A DNA stretch of 64,000 bases from Lentzea waywayandensis (GTDB taxonomy: Bacteria; Actinomycetota; Actinomycetes; Mycobacteriales; Pseudonocardiaceae): NCBI RefSeq assembly GCF_900115955.1, contig NZ_FOYL01000013.1, positions 1 through 64,000 on the forward strand, written 5' to 3'. Positions within the stretch are counted from its first letter, which is position 1; every line of letters starts with the position of its first letter. A model generated the notes under the pieces. It was given only the letters and a program-made list of their open reading frames with translations. It made no database searches and had not been told where the DNA came from. Positions 42,504-56,661 of this stretch are shown piece by piece. Both the position numbers and the translations under genes were made by a program.

Positions 42504-42542
42504 GGCGAACCGCCCACCACATCCGCCGGTGGGCGGTTCGCC
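42504..42542 (+). terminator. Terminator after the PRC-barrel/DUF2382 gene
   Basis: A 15-base perfect stem (42504-42518 with 42528-42542) and a 9-base loop lie 11 bases after the stop codon. The stem is G+C rich, without a clear T-run. Confidence 0.75.
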
Positions 42543-42655
42543 TCAATTCCAGGCGACACCGAAACCTTCACCCGAAACGGTCGATCACCGCAAGGATTCC
42601 ACCCGGCCTGCCGATCCCGAAGATGATCACCAGTTTGTTGACACCAGAGGGAAAA

Positions 42656-43201
42656 ATGACGCAGGCACTGCTGGATCGCAAGTGGGACAACTTCTTCAAC
42701 CACTTCGACGCCAACGGCAACGGGTACATCGAACACGAGGACTTCGTGCAGCGCGGCGAAGAGGTCGCCACGGCGTGCGGCTACGACCCTGCTTCCGAGC
42801 GCGCGAAGTCGGTGGCGGACGGGTTCCAGCAGGTGTGGACCTCGCTCGTCGGTTCGCTCGACACCGATGGTGACGGCCGCGTCTCCCGCGGCGAGTTCGT
42901 CGCGGGCATGGCGGTTCTCGCCGAGGACGACAGCTACGACACGATCTTCCAGCCGGCCATCGACGCGTTGCTCGTCATCGGCGACGAGGACGGCGACGGC
43001 AGGCTGAGCATGAACGACTGGCTGCGCCTTCAGGGCGGCTACGGCACTCCCCTGCCCGCCGCCGAGGAGTCGTTCCGCCTGCTCGACGCCGACGCCAGCG
43101 GTTACCTGACGCGCGCCGAGATCTCGGTCGCCACCAGGGAGTACTTCACCAGCACCGACCCTAAGGCCGCCGGCAACAACCTCTACGGCCCGCTGGTCTG
43201 A
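42656..43201 (+). CDS. Four-EF-hand calcium-binding protein (calerythrin-like)
   Basis: A 181-residue soluble protein with four EF-hand loops: 'DANGNGYIEHED', 'DTDGDGRVSRGE', 'DEDGDGRLSMND' and 'DADASGYLTRAE'. All have the Asp at position 1 and an acidic residue at position 12; the third ends in Asp rather than Glu, which often lowers affinity or favours magnesium. The arrangement resembles calerythrin and sarcoplasmic calcium-binding proteins. ATG 42656 is chosen for its GAGGG ribosome site. It ends immediately next to the opposing acyl-CoA synthetase stop, with no gap. Confidence 0.92.
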   Translation: MTQALLDRKWDNFFNHFDANGNGYIEHEDFVQRGEEVATACGYDPASERAKSVADGFQQVWTSLVGSLDTDGDGRVSRGEFVAGMAVLAEDDSYDTIFQPAIDALLVIGDEDGDGRLSMNDWLRLQGGYGTPLPAAEESFRLLDADASGYLTRAEISVATREYFTSTDPKAAGNNLYGPLV

Positions 43202-44800
<1,599 letters not shown>

Positions 44801-44812
44801 TGCTCTCCCCTT

Positions 44813-44833
44813 CTCTGGAGCGTCGCTCCAGAG
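44813..44833. promoter_or_regulatory. Perfect 21-base palindrome, TetR operator
   Basis: CTCTGGAGCG and CGCTCCAGAG flank a single T. The site is 12 bases from the acyl-CoA synthetase ATG and 16 bases from the TetR ATG, placed to control both. Confidence 0.8.
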
Positions 44834-44849
44834 CGGTACTCTAACTCTC

Positions 44850-45389
44850 ATGTCCGACCGACGACAGTCTCTCCTCGACGCGGCGCTCAGGCTCGTCGAG
44901 GAAGGCGGCCTCGACGCCGTCACGATCGCGGCGCTGACCGAGCGGTCCGGCATGTCCAACGGCAGCATCTACCACCACTTCGGCAGCCGTGCGGGCGTGT
45001 TCGCGCAGCTCTACGCCGACAGCTACGCCCGTTGCGTCGCCGCGATGCTGCCCGCGCTGAAAGCAGAGACGGCGTCCGAGGGCGTGCGCGGACTGACGCT
45101 GAGCTACCTCGACTGGGTCATGGCGAACCCCAGCCGGGCCCGTTTCCTCTACGCCGCACCGGACCACGCCGACCCGGCGGCCAAGATGGCGGAGTTCGCG
45201 CCGGTGCTGGCCTGGTTCCTCGACCGGATGGCGGCCGGCGACCTGCGCACTGTGCCACCGTGGGCGTTGGAGCCCGTGGTGATGGGACCCGCGCACGAGT
45301 CGGTGCGACGGTTCCTGCTCGGGGTGTTCGATCTGGCCGAGGCGCGCGAGATCGTCGCGGACGCCGTGTGGGCCGTGCTGAAGCCCTAG
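44850..45389 (+). CDS. TetR-family regulator of the adjacent acyl-CoA synthetase
   Basis: A 179-residue TetR protein. The helix-turn-helix is 'VTIAALTERSGMSNGSIYHHFGSRAGVF'; the remainder is a helical ligand-binding domain. The ATG at 44850 follows a short leader containing the palindromic operator. FadR-type TetR proteins bind acyl-CoA and release fatty-acid activation genes, which fits its divergent neighbour. Its stop overlaps the stop of a 46-residue ORF on the other strand. Confidence 0.92.
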   Translation: MSDRRQSLLDAALRLVEEGGLDAVTIAALTERSGMSNGSIYHHFGSRAGVFAQLYADSYARCVAAMLPALKAETASEGVRGLTLSYLDWVMANPSRARFLYAAPDHADPAAKMAEFAPVLAWFLDRMAAGDLRTVPPWALEPVVMGPAHESVRRFLLGVFDLAEAREIVADAVWAVLKP

Positions 45390-45526
45390 TCGGCGGAAGC
45401 CTTCGGCTCCGGGAAGACGACGTTGCCGTTGACGCTTCCCAGCTGCACGACGGTGCCGAACACCGTCCCGCTGATGATGTTGACGGTTCGCTCCGCCTGC
45501 CCTGCCTCGTCGTCATCCCCAGTCAT
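45386..45526 (-). CDS. Small 46-residue protein with a Gly-x-Val beta-repeat
   Basis: The protein has an acidic start ('MTGDDDEAGQAERTVN') and then 'IISGTVFGTVVQLGSVNGNV', ending 'FPEPKASAD'. The alternation of SGTVxGTVxQxGxVxGxV resembles a motif seen in small actinobacterial proteins and at the ends of effector-associated regulators, whose function is unknown. A weak GGCGG lies before the ATG. It ends within the CTAG shared with the TetR stop. It is probably real given the patterned sequence, but evidence is limited. Confidence 0.55.
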   Translation of the reverse strand: MTGDDDEAGQAERTVNIISGTVFGTVVQLGSVNGNVVFPEPKASAD

Positions 45527-45593
45527 GCCGCCATTATCAGCTACGAACGACCTTCGTTGGCCATAGAACACCTGTTCGATTATGCTGCGGTCC

Positions 45594-46202
45594 ATGCGCC
45601 AGGGATCACTGTTCGACCTGGACGCGGAGCCGGAACTGGCCCCGCTCGCCCCGCGCCGCACCGAACTCGGCCACGGCGCGTGGATCGACGTGCAGCCGGG
45701 CTGGCTCGCGGGCGCCGACGCGTTGTTCGACCAGCTCGTCGACGAGGTGCCGTGGCGTGCCGAACGCCGCCAGATGTACGACGCCGTGGTCGACGTGCCG
45801 CGTCTGCTCTGCTTCTACAGCGGCACGTTGCCGTTCGACGTCCTCACCGCGGCCCGCGACGTGCTCTCCGAGCACTACCTGCCTGAGCTGAACGAACCGT
45901 TCACGACCGCCGGCCTCTGCTACTACCGCGACGGGCGGGACAGCGTGGCGTGGCACGGCGACACGATCGGCCGCGGCCAGACCGAGGACACGATGGTCGC
46001 GATTCTCTCCGTGGGCACCCCGCGTGCCCTGCTGCTGCGGCCGCGCGGAGGCGGTGAGACGCACAGGTACGCGTTGGGGCACGGCGATCTGCTCGTGATG
46101 GGCGGCTCGTGCCAGCGCACGTGGGAGCACGCCATCCCGAAGACCTCGAAGGTGGTCGGGCCGAGGATCAGCGTCCAGTTCCGCCCGCACGGAGTCCGCT
46201 AG
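45594..46202 (+). CDS. AlkB-like 2-oxoglutarate/Fe(II) dioxygenase
   Basis: A 202-residue protein of the AlkB family, which removes alkyl groups from nucleic acids by oxidation. The iron ligands are His and Asp in 'VAWHGDTIGRG' and His in 'TWEHAIPKT'; the 2-oxoglutarate-binding Arg is in 'GPRISVQFRPHGVR'. The substrate-lid region 'TAGLCYYRDGRDS' is typical. The ATG at 45594 starts 'MRQGSLFD'. It probably acts in alkylation repair. Its end overlaps the opposing SDR gene by 35 bases. Confidence 0.9.
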   Translation: MRQGSLFDLDAEPELAPLAPRRTELGHGAWIDVQPGWLAGADALFDQLVDEVPWRAERRQMYDAVVDVPRLLCFYSGTLPFDVLTAARDVLSEHYLPELNEPFTTAGLCYYRDGRDSVAWHGDTIGRGQTEDTMVAILSVGTPRALLLRPRGGGETHRYALGHGDLLVMGGSCQRTWEHAIPKTSKVVGPRISVQFRPHGVR

Positions 46203-47115
46203 CGACCAGCTCCTCGGACACCCGCCACACGCGCTGGGCCTCGTCCGTGCCGCGCAGACGGCTGTAGAGAGCCTGCTCGGCGGGCGGTCCGCTCAGGTGG
46301 CCGAAGCTGCTCGGCCCGTAGAACACCCCGGCTTGCGGTGCCGTCGCGGCGAGCAGTGCCGGGAGCTGGGCGGACTCGACGGTGCCGAGGACGCCCACGC
46401 TGGACAGGACCCGGATCGCGCGCACGCCGAGCGTGTCGTTGGCGCGGCCGACCTCCGGGCGGGCGGCGAGCAGGTTCGTGGGGGCCACGCCGGGATGGGC
46501 GAGGTTGCTCGTGATGCCCCAGCCGCCCGCCTCGCTGCGCCGCGCGAGCTCCAGTCCGAACAGGCCAAAAGCGATCTTCGACTGGCTGTAGGCCTTGCCG
46601 CCGTTGTACGAGCGCTCCCAGTTCAGGTCGTCCCAGTTGATGGCGTTCTGGTTGGCGGCGATGCTGACCTGCGAGGTCACGCGCGCACGGCCGGCCTTCA
46701 GCAACGGCAGCAGCTGCGCGACGAGAGCGAAGTGGCCGAGGTGGTTGGTGCCGAACTGGAGCTCGAACCCGTCCGCGGTCGTCTGCCGCTCGGGCGGGGT
46801 CATGACGCCCGCGTTGTTGATCAGGATGTGGACGGGCCTGTCCTCCGCCAGCAACACCGAGCCCAGCGCGGTGACCGAGGCCAGCGAGGAGAGGTCGAGC
46901 GAGCGCAACGACACGTCGGCGTCCGGAGCCTGCCGCCGGATCGCGGCGATCGCCGCCTCGCCCTTGCGCTGGTTGCGGACGGGCATGACGACCTCGGCCC
47001 CGGCCACAGCGAGCCGTCCCGCGATACCGAGTCCGACACCGTCGCTGGCGCCGGTGATGACGGCCCGCCTGCCGGTCAGATCCGGGACCTCGACGTCGAA
47101 CTTCCTGCCGGCCAT
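46168..47115 (-). CDS. Short-chain dehydrogenase/reductase (retinol-dehydrogenase-like)
   Basis: A 315-residue SDR. The cofactor loop is 'AVITGASDGVGLGIAGRL', then 'ILINNAGVMTPPERQTTADGF' and the catalytic Tyr-x3-Lys in 'KAYSQSKIAFG'. The C-terminal extension is longer than in simple SDRs and resembles WW-domain oxidoreductase/retinol-dehydrogenase-type members. It is divergent from an XRE/MmyB-like regulator, a common pairing in actinobacteria in which the regulator controls the SDR. Substrate unknown. Confidence 0.92.
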   Translation of the reverse strand: MAGRKFDVEVPDLTGRRAVITGASDGVGLGIAGRLAVAGAEVVMPVRNQRKGEAAIAAIRRQAPDADVSLRSLDLSSLASVTALGSVLLAEDRPVHILINNAGVMTPPERQTTADGFELQFGTNHLGHFALVAQLLPLLKAGRARVTSQVSIAANQNAINWDDLNWERSYNGGKAYSQSKIAFGLFGLELARRSEAGGWGITSNLAHPGVAPTNLLAARPEVGRANDTLGVRAIRVLSSVGVLGTVESAQLPALLAATAPQAGVFYGPSSFGHLSGPPAEQALYSRLRGTDEAQRVWRVSEELVASGLRAGGTGR

Positions 47116-47247
47116 CGGGCACTCCCCTGCTCGTTGTGGTGTTGTCCTCCACAGTGGCCGGACCAGCGCGCCCGCATCCAGGACCTCTCGCTCCGTGGCT
47201 ACGGCAGCGCGCGCACGTTAGAAAGCAGGGAGACGAAGGGAGCCGAC

Positions 47248-48093
47248 GTGGCGATCGACCGAGCCGGCCTGGCGGCGTTCCTGCGCCACCGCAGGGAGGC
47301 GTTGCAGCCCGAGGACATCGGACTCCGGCGCGGGCCGCGACGCAGGACCAACGGGCTGCGCCGCGAGGAGGTCGCCGCCCGGTGCAACATGTCCACCGAC
47401 TACTACGCGCGCCTGGAACAGGAACGCGGCACACACCCGTCCGAGCAGATGATCGCGGCGATCGCCCAGGGCCTGCACCTGTCGCTGGACGAGCGCGACC
47501 ACCTGTTCCGGCTCGCCGGGCACAGCCCACCGCACCGCGGCGCGCTCAGCGAGCACGTCAGCCCCGGCCTCGCGCGGATCTTCGACCGCCTCCAGGACAC
47601 CCCGGCCGAGATCGTCACGGAACTCGGCGAGACCCTGCGCCAGACCCCGCTCGGCATCGCGCTCACCGGCGACGCGAGCCGGTACACCGGCCCGGCCAGG
47701 AGCCTCGGCTACCGGTGGTTCGCCGACCCGGACTCCCGCGCGCTGTACGCACCCGACGACCACGAGTTCCTCGGCCGGATGTTCGCCTCCGGCCTGCGCG
47801 AGGCCCTCACCCGGCACGGCCCCGGCTCCCGCGCCGCGCACTACACCGAACTGCTGCTCGCCCGCAGCGAGGAGTTCCGGACCCTGTGGGCCGCCCAGGA
47901 GATCGGCCTGCGCCCCAAGGAGTTCAAGCGGTACGTCCACCCGAGCGTCGGTGCGCTGGAACTGCAGTGCCAGACGTTGCTGGACCCCGACCAGAATCAC
48001 TTCCTGCTGGTCTACACCGCGACGCCCGGCAGCGAGAGCTACGAGAAGCTTCAGCTGCTGGCCGTCATCGGATCCGCTGCACTACCGGGCTGA
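47248..48093 (+). CDS. XRE-type regulator with MmyB-like ligand domain
   Basis: A 281-residue regulator. The N-terminal helix-turn-helix is 'GLRREEVAARCNMSTDYYARLEQERG', followed from about residue 100 by the MmyB-like domain ('NWLGYRWFADP'-type segment, here 'SLGYRWFADPDSRALYAPDD'), which in relatives binds a fatty-acid-like ligand. A GTG at 47248 with GGGAG upstream is preferred. It diverges from the SDR gene and probably regulates it. The 3' end overlaps the TMEM175-like gene by 29 bases. Confidence 0.9.
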   Translation: MAIDRAGLAAFLRHRREALQPEDIGLRRGPRRRTNGLRREEVAARCNMSTDYYARLEQERGTHPSEQMIAAIAQGLHLSLDERDHLFRLAGHSPPHRGALSEHVSPGLARIFDRLQDTPAEIVTELGETLRQTPLGIALTGDASRYTGPARSLGYRWFADPDSRALYAPDDHEFLGRMFASGLREALTRHGPGSRAAHYTELLLARSEEFRTLWAAQEIGLRPKEFKRYVHPSVGALELQCQTLLDPDQNHFLLVYTATPGSESYEKLQLLAVIGSAALPG

Positions 48094-48634
48094 CCAGCAA
48101 CAGCAGCAGGCCCCAGTAGCTGATGAACGGCGACAGCACGAGGGCGATCAGCAGCACGACGGTCGGGATGATGGCCCGCAGCACCACCGGCCGCGTGAGC
48201 CCGCGCGCTTCCACGGCCAGCTCCGGGTTGCCGTGCACGAGCAGCGTGATCGCGGTCAGCAACACGCTGCTGACGGTGATCGTGCCGATGTAGAAGTACT
48301 GCGTGAAGTGGTCCTCACCCGGCCGGCCGGCGAGCTCGGTCGGGAACGGCAGCACCACGATCGTGAGCAGCCAGGCCATGTTCAGCGTCACGAGCACCGA
48401 GTTGTACTGCTTCACGTTCTCGAACAGCCGGTGGTGGGTGAGCCACAGGTGCGCGATGACCGCGAAGCTCAGCAGGAAGCTGAAGATCTGCGGCCAGTGG
48501 TGGGCGACCAGCTCGCTCGCGGGCTCGGAGCCCGGTTCCGAGGTGATCTCCACCAACGGCAGCACCAGCAAGGTGATCGCGATGGCGACCACGGCGTCGG
48601 TGAAGAGAACCAGGCGGTCGGGCTCGCGCTTCAT
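48065..48634 (-). CDS. TMEM175-like (DUF1211) membrane protein
   Basis: A 189-residue protein with about six hydrophobic helices. The first contains the family motif as 'LVLFTDAVVAIAITLLVLPL' (F-[ST]-D), which lines the pore in TMEM175 potassium channels; 'FAVIAHLWLTHHRLFENV' is also typical. It probably forms a tetrameric K+ or cation channel. The ATG at 48634 is used; a GTG two codons earlier is possible. Confidence 0.9.
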   Translation of the reverse strand: MKREPDRLVLFTDAVVAIAITLLVLPLVEITSEPGSEPASELVAHHWPQIFSFLLSFAVIAHLWLTHHRLFENVKQYNSVLVTLNMAWLLTIVVLPFPTELAGRPGEDHFTQYFYIGTITVSSVLLTAITLLVHGNPELAVEARGLTRPVVLRAIIPTVVLLIALVLSPFISYWGLLLLLVSPVVQRIR

Positions 48635-48665
48635 GGACACCCGACCACCGTAGTCCTGAAAGGAC

Positions 48666-50309
48666 TCAGATCACGTCCACGAACACCGGGTTGGCGTAGA
48701 ACCAGAGGTCGGCCCACGGGTCCGAGTTGGCGATCTCGTCGACCATCGGGTCACCGGACGAGGTGAGCCGCTTGCCGTCACTTCCCCGCAGCCGCAGGTA
48801 GAACGACCGCTCGACGTTCTTGAAGGTGTGCGTGAACCGGATCTTGCCCGTGCGCGGCACCTCGAACGTCTTCGCGACCGTCGTCTCCGGCGCCAGGAAC
48901 AGGTCGCGGTCCGCGGACGGACCGGTCACCGGACCCGAGATCAGGTCGACCTTGGCCAGCACGGGCTTGGTGCCCGAGAAGTTCGGGCCGTCGGTGCGGT
49001 CGATCTCGATCGTGATCTCGACGTCGCCGCCGCGGCGCACGAACGTCCGCCCGCCCAGCGTCACGCCGCGCAGGTCGTCACGCGACCGCACGCGCAGCTC
49101 CAGGCCGTCAATCAGGCGGCCGTGCACGGTCAGCACCTTGCCCGACTGCAGGCCCCGCATGATGTCCACATAGGACTTCGACCGCGCGCCGACGACGTTC
49201 GCGCCGTACTGGCCGGGGAAGAAGTCGCCGTAGGTGGTCTGCTTGACGCCCGAGTCGATCGGCGCGCCCTTCGACCCGGTCGTGGCGTAGTCCTGCTTGC
49301 CCGGCGTGAGGGTGTCGTTGAAGACCTGGTGCACGTCCGAGTTCGCGGTGATCCACCACGGGCGTCCCTCGGCGAGCAGGGAGTCCCACAGACCGCCGAC
49401 CTTCGCGGTCATCCAGTCGAACCCGCCGTGCGTGCGGTACGACTCCAAGGGGTAGCCGGGGAACGACTCCGGCCCGGGGGCGGCCGTGTCGTAGTAGCCG
49501 CGCGCACGGCCGGAGCCGCCCGCGGACTTCGGCGTGCCGGCGGCCTGGTGACCGGGCGCGCCCTCCATGCCGACCGCGACGCCCGGAGCCGCGTCGCGCC
49601 AGCCGCGGATCTCGTGCGGGCTGTCCACACCGCGCCGCGACGGGTGGTTCGCGAACATCAGCGCGATCTCGGTCCGTCCGGAGAGGACCTGCGCCTCCAG
49701 GTACCGCAGCGCGGCCAGGGCGAGCGACTCGGTGTTGTTCGCGATGCGGCCGTCGTAGGAGAGCTCGAAGGCCTTGAGGATGTCGACGGTGTTCCTGCCG
49801 GGCGGCATGAACACGGTGGCGTGCTCCGCGCCGGGGATGTTCCACTCGAGGCCCTGGTAGACCAGCACGTCGCGCTGGGAACGGCGGACGCGCTCGATGT
49901 CCGGCGTGATCTGGTCGATCGAGAACTTCTGGTGCGCGACGCCACCGTGGTCGGTGATGACGACCCAGTCGAGGCCGAACTCGTGGGCCTTCCCGACCTG
50001 CTGCGCGATCGTGTACTGGCCGTCGTCGGAGTACTGGGTGTGGATGTGGTGGTCGCCCGAGTACCAGCGCTCACCGCCGCCCCACGGGTTGACGGGGACG
50101 TGCGCCTCGGCCTTGCCCGTGCCGGCCGCGACACCGGCGCCGACGGCACCGACCGCTCCGGCCGCGATGCCCAGGCCGGCCAGGAACTCGCGGCGGCGCA
50201 CCGACGACGGACGGTCGTCCTCGGGGTCGAGCCAGCTGCCTTCGACCGGCTCTACCTCGTGGTGGTGGTGCGTGTGATCACCGTGCGAGTGATCGTGAGA
50301 GTGGGACAT
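48666..50309 (-). CDS. CehA/McbA-type PHP-domain metallohydrolase, Tat-exported, with His-rich N-terminus
   Basis: A 547-residue protein. It begins with a His-rich tail ('MSHSHDHSHGDHTHHHHE'), then a twin-arginine signal ('SSVRRREFLAGLGIAAGAVG'), then a PHP metal-dependent hydrolase domain: 'YSGDHHIHTQYSDDGQY' and 'WVVITDHGGVAH' carry the metal-binding His and Asp residues. A beta-rich C-terminal region follows. PHP enzymes of this class cleave phosphate or carbamate esters; the substrate is unknown. The His tail lies before the Tat signal, so it stays cytoplasmic until export and may load metal or affect proofreading; that is inference. Confidence 0.88.
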   Translation of the reverse strand: MSHSHDHSHGDHTHHHHEVEPVEGSWLDPEDDRPSSVRRREFLAGLGIAAGAVGAVGAGVAAGTGKAEAHVPVNPWGGGERWYSGDHHIHTQYSDDGQYTIAQQVGKAHEFGLDWVVITDHGGVAHQKFSIDQITPDIERVRRSQRDVLVYQGLEWNIPGAEHATVFMPPGRNTVDILKAFELSYDGRIANNTESLALAALRYLEAQVLSGRTEIALMFANHPSRRGVDSPHEIRGWRDAAPGVAVGMEGAPGHQAAGTPKSAGGSGRARGYYDTAAPGPESFPGYPLESYRTHGGFDWMTAKVGGLWDSLLAEGRPWWITANSDVHQVFNDTLTPGKQDYATTGSKGAPIDSGVKQTTYGDFFPGQYGANVVGARSKSYVDIMRGLQSGKVLTVHGRLIDGLELRVRSRDDLRGVTLGGRTFVRRGGDVEITIEIDRTDGPNFSGTKPVLAKVDLISGPVTGPSADRDLFLAPETTVAKTFEVPRTGKIRFTHTFKNVERSFYLRLRGSDGKRLTSSGDPMVDEIANSDPWADLWFYANPVFVDVI

Positions 50310-50380
50310 GCGCAGATCTCAACCGGTCAAGCTTGCGAGGCAAACGAACGGATGATGAACGCTTGTACCGGGAATTTCAC

Positions 50381-51769
50381 TCACACGGCCTGGACCGCCA
50401 GCAAGGCCAGGTCGTCGTGATCGTCCCGATCCAGCCACTTGAGCACGGCCCGCTCGCAGTGCCGCGCGATCTCCTCCGCCGGCAGGCCCTTGCACTCCTT
50501 CAACAACGCCCGCATCCGCTGCTCGCCGAACAGTTCCGTGCGATCGGTGTGCGCGCGGGCCTCGGTGAACCCGTCGGAGTACAGCACCAGCGTGTCCCCC
50601 GGTGCCAGCGTGACCTGCTCGCCGGAGAACCGGACGTCCGACAGGATGCCGACGATCGCACCGGGCGCGCTCACCTCGTGCACGCTGCCGTCCGCCCGCA
50701 GGATCATCGGCGCGGGATGGCCGCCGGACGCGAGCGACAGCCGCGCTCCCCCGTTGGCCAGCGGCACCAGCTCGCCGACGACGATCGTGGTGAAGAGCTT
50801 CGAGCCGGTGGCGCGCAACGAGGTGTTGAGCAGGTGCAGCAGCCTCACCGGGTTCGTCTCGACCAGGGACAGCGCCTGGAGCGACTGCCGGACACGTCCA
50901 CTGTGGACCGCGGCTTCCAGGCCGTGGCCGCAGACGTCGCCCAGCGCGAACGTGGCCGAACCGTCCGTGCGCGGGTGCACGTCGTAGAAGTCGCCGCCGA
51001 CCATCGCGCGCTGGTGGGCCGGGATGAACACCGAGGCCATCGTCACACCGCGCACCTCGGGCAGCGGCAACGGCAGCAACGCCGACCGCAGCACCTCGAT
51101 CGTCCGCTGCTGCTCGGTCAGCTTCGACGACGACTCCAGCGCCACGGCCGCGTGCTTGCCGAACAACCGGATGCGCTCGACGTCGTTCGGCGCGAAGTCG
51201 CCCTTGCGCACCACGACCAGCGCGCCGCCGACGCCCAGCGGTACGGCCAGGGCGCAGCCGTCGAAGTCCTCCTCCACACCCCAACTGCCGTCACCCAATG
51301 AGGTGATCCTGGTCAGCGTCGACGTACCGGTCAGCACCTCGGAGATCTCGGACGCCCGGCGAGGCGTGCGCACGACCGTCGGTTCGCCTCCGCCGCAACG
51401 CCACCACTCGAGCCGGTCACGGGTGGCGGGCACCACGGCGACGCAGTGCTCGCCCAGCAACTCCGCCGCGAGCTGCACGATCGTCTTCAGGGTCAGTTCC
51501 CGCGACGTGCCGCCGGCGAGCCGCAGATGGGCGTGATCGAGCGTGGAGTCCGTGAAGTACCAGGCACTCCAGCCCTCGCCGAGGTCGTGCTGGCGGCCCG
51601 CGACGTGCACGTCGAAGTGCCCGCCGAGGCCGAGCCGGGGGAACCGGTCGGCGGCCGCGGCGTTGCGCACGCGCACCACCCCGGCCGGGTCCACGACGAA
51701 GACGGCTTCGCGCAGCCCGTCCACGAGCCGCTGCCAGCCTTCGAGGTCGATCCCCACGGCGCTGCTCAT
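50381..51769 (-). CDS. PAS/GAF-SpoIIE PP2C-type phosphatase (RsbU-like)
   Basis: A 462-residue soluble protein. The N-terminal PAS-like region ('LVDGLREAVFVVDPAGVVRVRN') is followed by a GAF domain (about 90-225) and a SpoIIE phosphatase domain. Metal-binding motifs are 'VGGDFYDVHPRTD', 'ALGDVCGHGLEAAV', 'SGGHPAPMIL' and 'YSDGFTEAR', with the last Asp in 'RDDHDDLALL'. Such proteins dephosphorylate STAS antagonists and release sigma-factor inhibitors. STAS and RsbW-like genes are 5-7 kb away on the far side of the hybrid kinase. Confidence 0.92.
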   Translation of the reverse strand: MSSAVGIDLEGWQRLVDGLREAVFVVDPAGVVRVRNAAAADRFPRLGLGGHFDVHVAGRQHDLGEGWSAWYFTDSTLDHAHLRLAGGTSRELTLKTIVQLAAELLGEHCVAVVPATRDRLEWWRCGGGEPTVVRTPRRASEISEVLTGTSTLTRITSLGDGSWGVEEDFDGCALAVPLGVGGALVVVRKGDFAPNDVERIRLFGKHAAVALESSSKLTEQQRTIEVLRSALLPLPLPEVRGVTMASVFIPAHQRAMVGGDFYDVHPRTDGSATFALGDVCGHGLEAAVHSGRVRQSLQALSLVETNPVRLLHLLNTSLRATGSKLFTTIVVGELVPLANGGARLSLASGGHPAPMILRADGSVHEVSAPGAIVGILSDVRFSGEQVTLAPGDTLVLYSDGFTEARAHTDRTELFGEQRMRALLKECKGLPAEEIARHCERAVLKWLDRDDHDDLALLAVQAV

Positions 51770-51906
51770 CAGCAGTCGCCCAGCGCAGCCGGCCGAATCA
51801 TCACGGCCTCCTGCGGGTAGTTGGCGTGCATCGCGGCATCAAGTTACCTCGCTCCCAACCTAACGTGGCAGGCTTGGCTGCGACCACCGAGGCACGGAGG
51901 CTTGGA

Positions 51907-56052
<4,146 letters not shown>

Positions 56053-56060
56053 TGGCGTGG

Positions 56061-56156
56061 CCCAGAACGTTGCCGGGCGAATTCGCGGTCAGACGGGTGC
56101 ATCGTCGTACGACGAGGTGCCCTGCTGGGCGTGAATTACCCAGTCAACGTTCTGGG
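56061..56156. repeat. Structured intergenic element: long-range inverted repeat with internal palindrome
   Basis: CCCAGAACGTTG (56061-56072) is the exact reverse complement of CAACGTTCTGGG (56145-56156), and flanking bases extend the pairing imperfectly. Inside lies a perfect 14-base palindrome TCGTCGTACGACGA (56102-56115), then CTGGG and CCCAG that can also pair. The element fills the gap between convergent genes, so it may be a terminator pair or a structured RNA. Confidence 0.55.
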
Positions 56157-56197
56157 TCGCGCCACTGGAACGCGAACAGCGCGATACGAACAGGCCG

Positions 56198-56545
56198 TCA
56201 CCGAGCCGAGTCGACGGCCTCCTGAACAGCCACGTCCACCGACTCGTGCAGGCTCAGCACCTCGGCCACGTCGGCCAGTTCGAACAACCGCCGGACCGGC
56301 CCCTGGGCGGCCGCGACGCGCAACTGCCCGCCGCCCTCCGCCAGCCGCCGATGCCAGTCCAGCACCAGCGCCAGCCCGGTCGAGTCCATGAAGGCCAGTT
56401 CCGACAGGTCCAGCACGGCGTGCACCCCGGTGACATCGGAGTCAAGCCGCGCGGACAGCAGGGGGACGGTGTCGATGTCCAGTTCACCGGCGACGGCGAG
56501 CACACGCCATCCCCGCTGGACCTCGCTGCCGACGTTGAGCTCCAT
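56198..56545 (-). CDS. STAS-domain anti-sigma-factor antagonist
   Basis: A 115-residue single STAS domain. The phospho-acceptor Ser is in 'LAFMDSTGLALVLDWHRRL', after 'AVAGELDIDTVPLLSARLDSD'. Dephosphorylated STAS proteins bind RsbW-type kinases and free a sigma factor. The ATG at 56545 is preferred because the upstream frame is not STAS-like. It is divergent from an RsbW-like gene 116 bases away and probably partners with it. Confidence 0.93.
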   Translation of the reverse strand: MELNVGSEVQRGWRVLAVAGELDIDTVPLLSARLDSDVTGVHAVLDLSELAFMDSTGLALVLDWHRRLAEGGGQLRVAAAQGPVRRLFELADVAEVLSLHESVDVAVQEAVDSAR

Positions 56546-56661
56546 CGTCGCCGTTCCTTCCGCCACGCCCGACTCGTGCGACCCAAATCGTGCAGCACGA
56601 GGCCCGACCATGCGACCACCGGGGGGCTGAAAGATCCGAACGGCACGCCGGATGTGCGACG

